DNA of 6,093 nt from Anaerocolumna sp. (GTDB lineage: Bacteria > Bacillota > Clostridia > Lachnospirales > Lachnospiraceae). The first letter of the stretch is position 1. Each line of letters opens with the position of its first letter. The DNA lies in the NCBI GenBank assembly GCA_029256035.1, contig JAQSYR010000200.1, forward strand, positions 1-6,093, written 5' to 3'. The translations under genes and the position numbers were made by a program. The notes under the pieces were generated by a model. That model did not search any database and had not been told where the DNA came from. It was given only the letters and a program-made list of their open reading frames with translations. This document shows, one piece after another, positions 5,179 to 6,093 of the stretch.

Positions 5179-6093
5179 TTATTTGTTATTGGAAGTTTGG
5201 TTAGAAGAAAGATATGGTTTCAGGAGATCAAAATCACTAAATAATTGCTTTGGTTTACCGAAACTCAAGAGCTTTTGGTACATTTTTGGATATTCCTTTT
5301 GGAGGTAATCTAGTTTATCCAAACTGTTGGTCAAGCTGTTGGTAATATTCTGGTATGCTTCACAGTTCTGCTGATTATACTTTTGCATTAAACTTTCTGT
5401 TAAGGGAATCCTTGTTGCAGGTTGTCTTGCATATGGTTGATTAAATGTCACAGATACTGTTGTGCCGTTGATTTGCATTGCATCTATGGAATAGCCTACA
5501 TGAACTAATTCTTCTACAAATGCATCTCGCATACGTTGACTTTTTAGAGTTATTTCAATATCCATAATTAGTTCTGATGGATGAGAAAATTCTCCAAGCA
5601 AAAAACCTGTTAACCACCAATGCAAATCACTTCTTTCAAAAAGCACTGTTTCATTTTTACGAAGTGATAATTTAATTGGAAGAAAATCTTCTTCCTCTGC
5701 ACTTTTATAAAAGGTACCATAAAAAAATCCAGGTATTTCTAATGTTGGACCTGTTGCTGTATAGATACCAACTTCACAACCAGTCGTCATTCCATATTGG
5801 CCTTTCCAAAATTCAATTAACCATTTCTTGCCGCCATATTCAAAGCGAATCGGTTCACAGTCAATAATCATACACAAAGGTGCTGTCATCTCATCGTATA
5901 ATTGGCAATACCCATATTCTCGTTGCCATCCATACATAACGGAATAGAAAATATCATTTTCCTGAGCGTAGGCAAATCCAAATGGTTCTAAAACTTCATT
6001 TAAATCATTCACTCGTTCAACCAAGGTTTTAGATTCTTTAGAAGGTACTTGTGGAATCTCTGGCAAATTGGTATCTATATTCTTCTTTATCCC
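5179..6093 (-). CDS. DUF4474 domain-containing protein (5' end outside window)
   Basis: The minus-strand frame is open to the right edge, giving at least 304 residues. TTG 6064-6066 could serve as a start but has no Shine-Dalgarno, and the eleven codons upstream contain no stop, so the true start is probably outside. The sequence from about LNEVLEPFGFAY through EYGYCQLYDEMTAPLCMIID, CEPIRFEYGGKKWLIEFWKG, QYGMTTGCEVGIYTA, FERSDLHWWLTGFLLGEFS and PSELIMDIEITLK matches my memory of DUF4474, a clostridial domain of unknown function rich in Trp, Tyr and Gly. A C-terminal tail of about 75 residues (after TRIPLTESL) is polar and probably helical. No membrane segment is visible, though relatives may have an N-terminal one that the window would not show. 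The 18-base gap before the phosphoesterase gene implies co-transcription. The promoter is outside. Confidence 0.85.
   Translation of the reverse strand, partial: GIKKNIDTNLPEIPQVPSKESKTLVERVNDLNEVLEPFGFAYAQENDIFYSVMYGWQREYGYCQLYDEMTAPLCMIIDCEPIRFEYGGKKWLIEFWKGQYGMTTGCEVGIYTATGPTLEIPGFFYGTFYKSAEEEDFLPIKLSLRKNETVLFERSDLHWWLTGFLLGEFSHPSELIMDIEITLKSQRMRDAFVEELVHVGYSIDAMQINGTTVSVTFNQPYARQPATRIPLTESLMQKYNQQNCEAYQNITNSLTNSLDKLDYLQKEYPKMYQKLLSFGKPKQLFSDFDLLKPYLSSNQTSNNK

Noticed and set aside
6064..6066. TTG as the true start of the DUF4474 protein
   Set aside because: No Shine-Dalgarno, and the frame stays open to the window edge.
1..6093. CRISPR array, tRNA, rRNA, insertion sequence, phage or toxin-antitoxin module
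   Set aside because: I found no regularly spaced repeats, cloverleaf sequence, transposase motif, terminal inverted repeats or paired small genes on either strand.

Overview
The window is low-GC, with strong AGGAGG-type ribosome binding sites, one GTG start and protein families typical of anaerobic Clostridia. The best guess is a Lachnospiraceae-like Firmicute. That is inferred from protein style and base composition; no rRNA or other marker gene is present. Two genes run off the edges: a P-type ATPase on the left and a DUF4474 gene on the right.

Left third (1-2297, + strand): a P2-like cation-transporting ATPase that looks like a decaying pseudogene. Its reading frame breaks near 543, where the linker before the third membrane segment also seems to be missing. 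A second, in-frame gap of roughly 35 codons lies near 1386-1394. Several residues that are nearly invariant in the family are changed. A 115-base gap follows, carrying an FNR-shaped palindrome (2322-2335), then an intact Crp/Fnr-family regulator (2413-3090) with a cysteine/histidine set that could sense metal or redox state.

Middle (3091-4311): just after the regulator, on the minus strand, is a short relic of a gene start (3074-3130) with a perfect Shine-Dalgarno. It encodes MKAIVYEGIPHIKV, the usual opening of a zinc-type alcohol dehydrogenase. The rest of this roughly 270-base intergenic stretch holds a 19-base AT palindrome and a good sigma-A promoter (3266-3294) for a secreted peptidoglycan-binding protein. 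That protein starts at GTG 3364 and has an uncharacterised, histidine-containing C-terminal domain. It ends at a bidirectional terminator.

Right third (4273-6093, minus strand): a two-gene operon, transcribed leftward, encodes a DUF4474 protein (5' end outside the window) and, 18 bases downstream, a calcineurin-like metallophosphoesterase. The last codons of the phosphoesterase lie inside the terminator hairpin shared with the convergent wall-binding gene.

I see no phage, CRISPR, insertion sequence, toxin-antitoxin pair or recognisable new defence system. The most informative signals are gene decay around the regulator (a broken ATPase on one side, a dehydrogenase relic on the other), the possible sensor cysteines, and the unassigned domain of the wall-binding protein.
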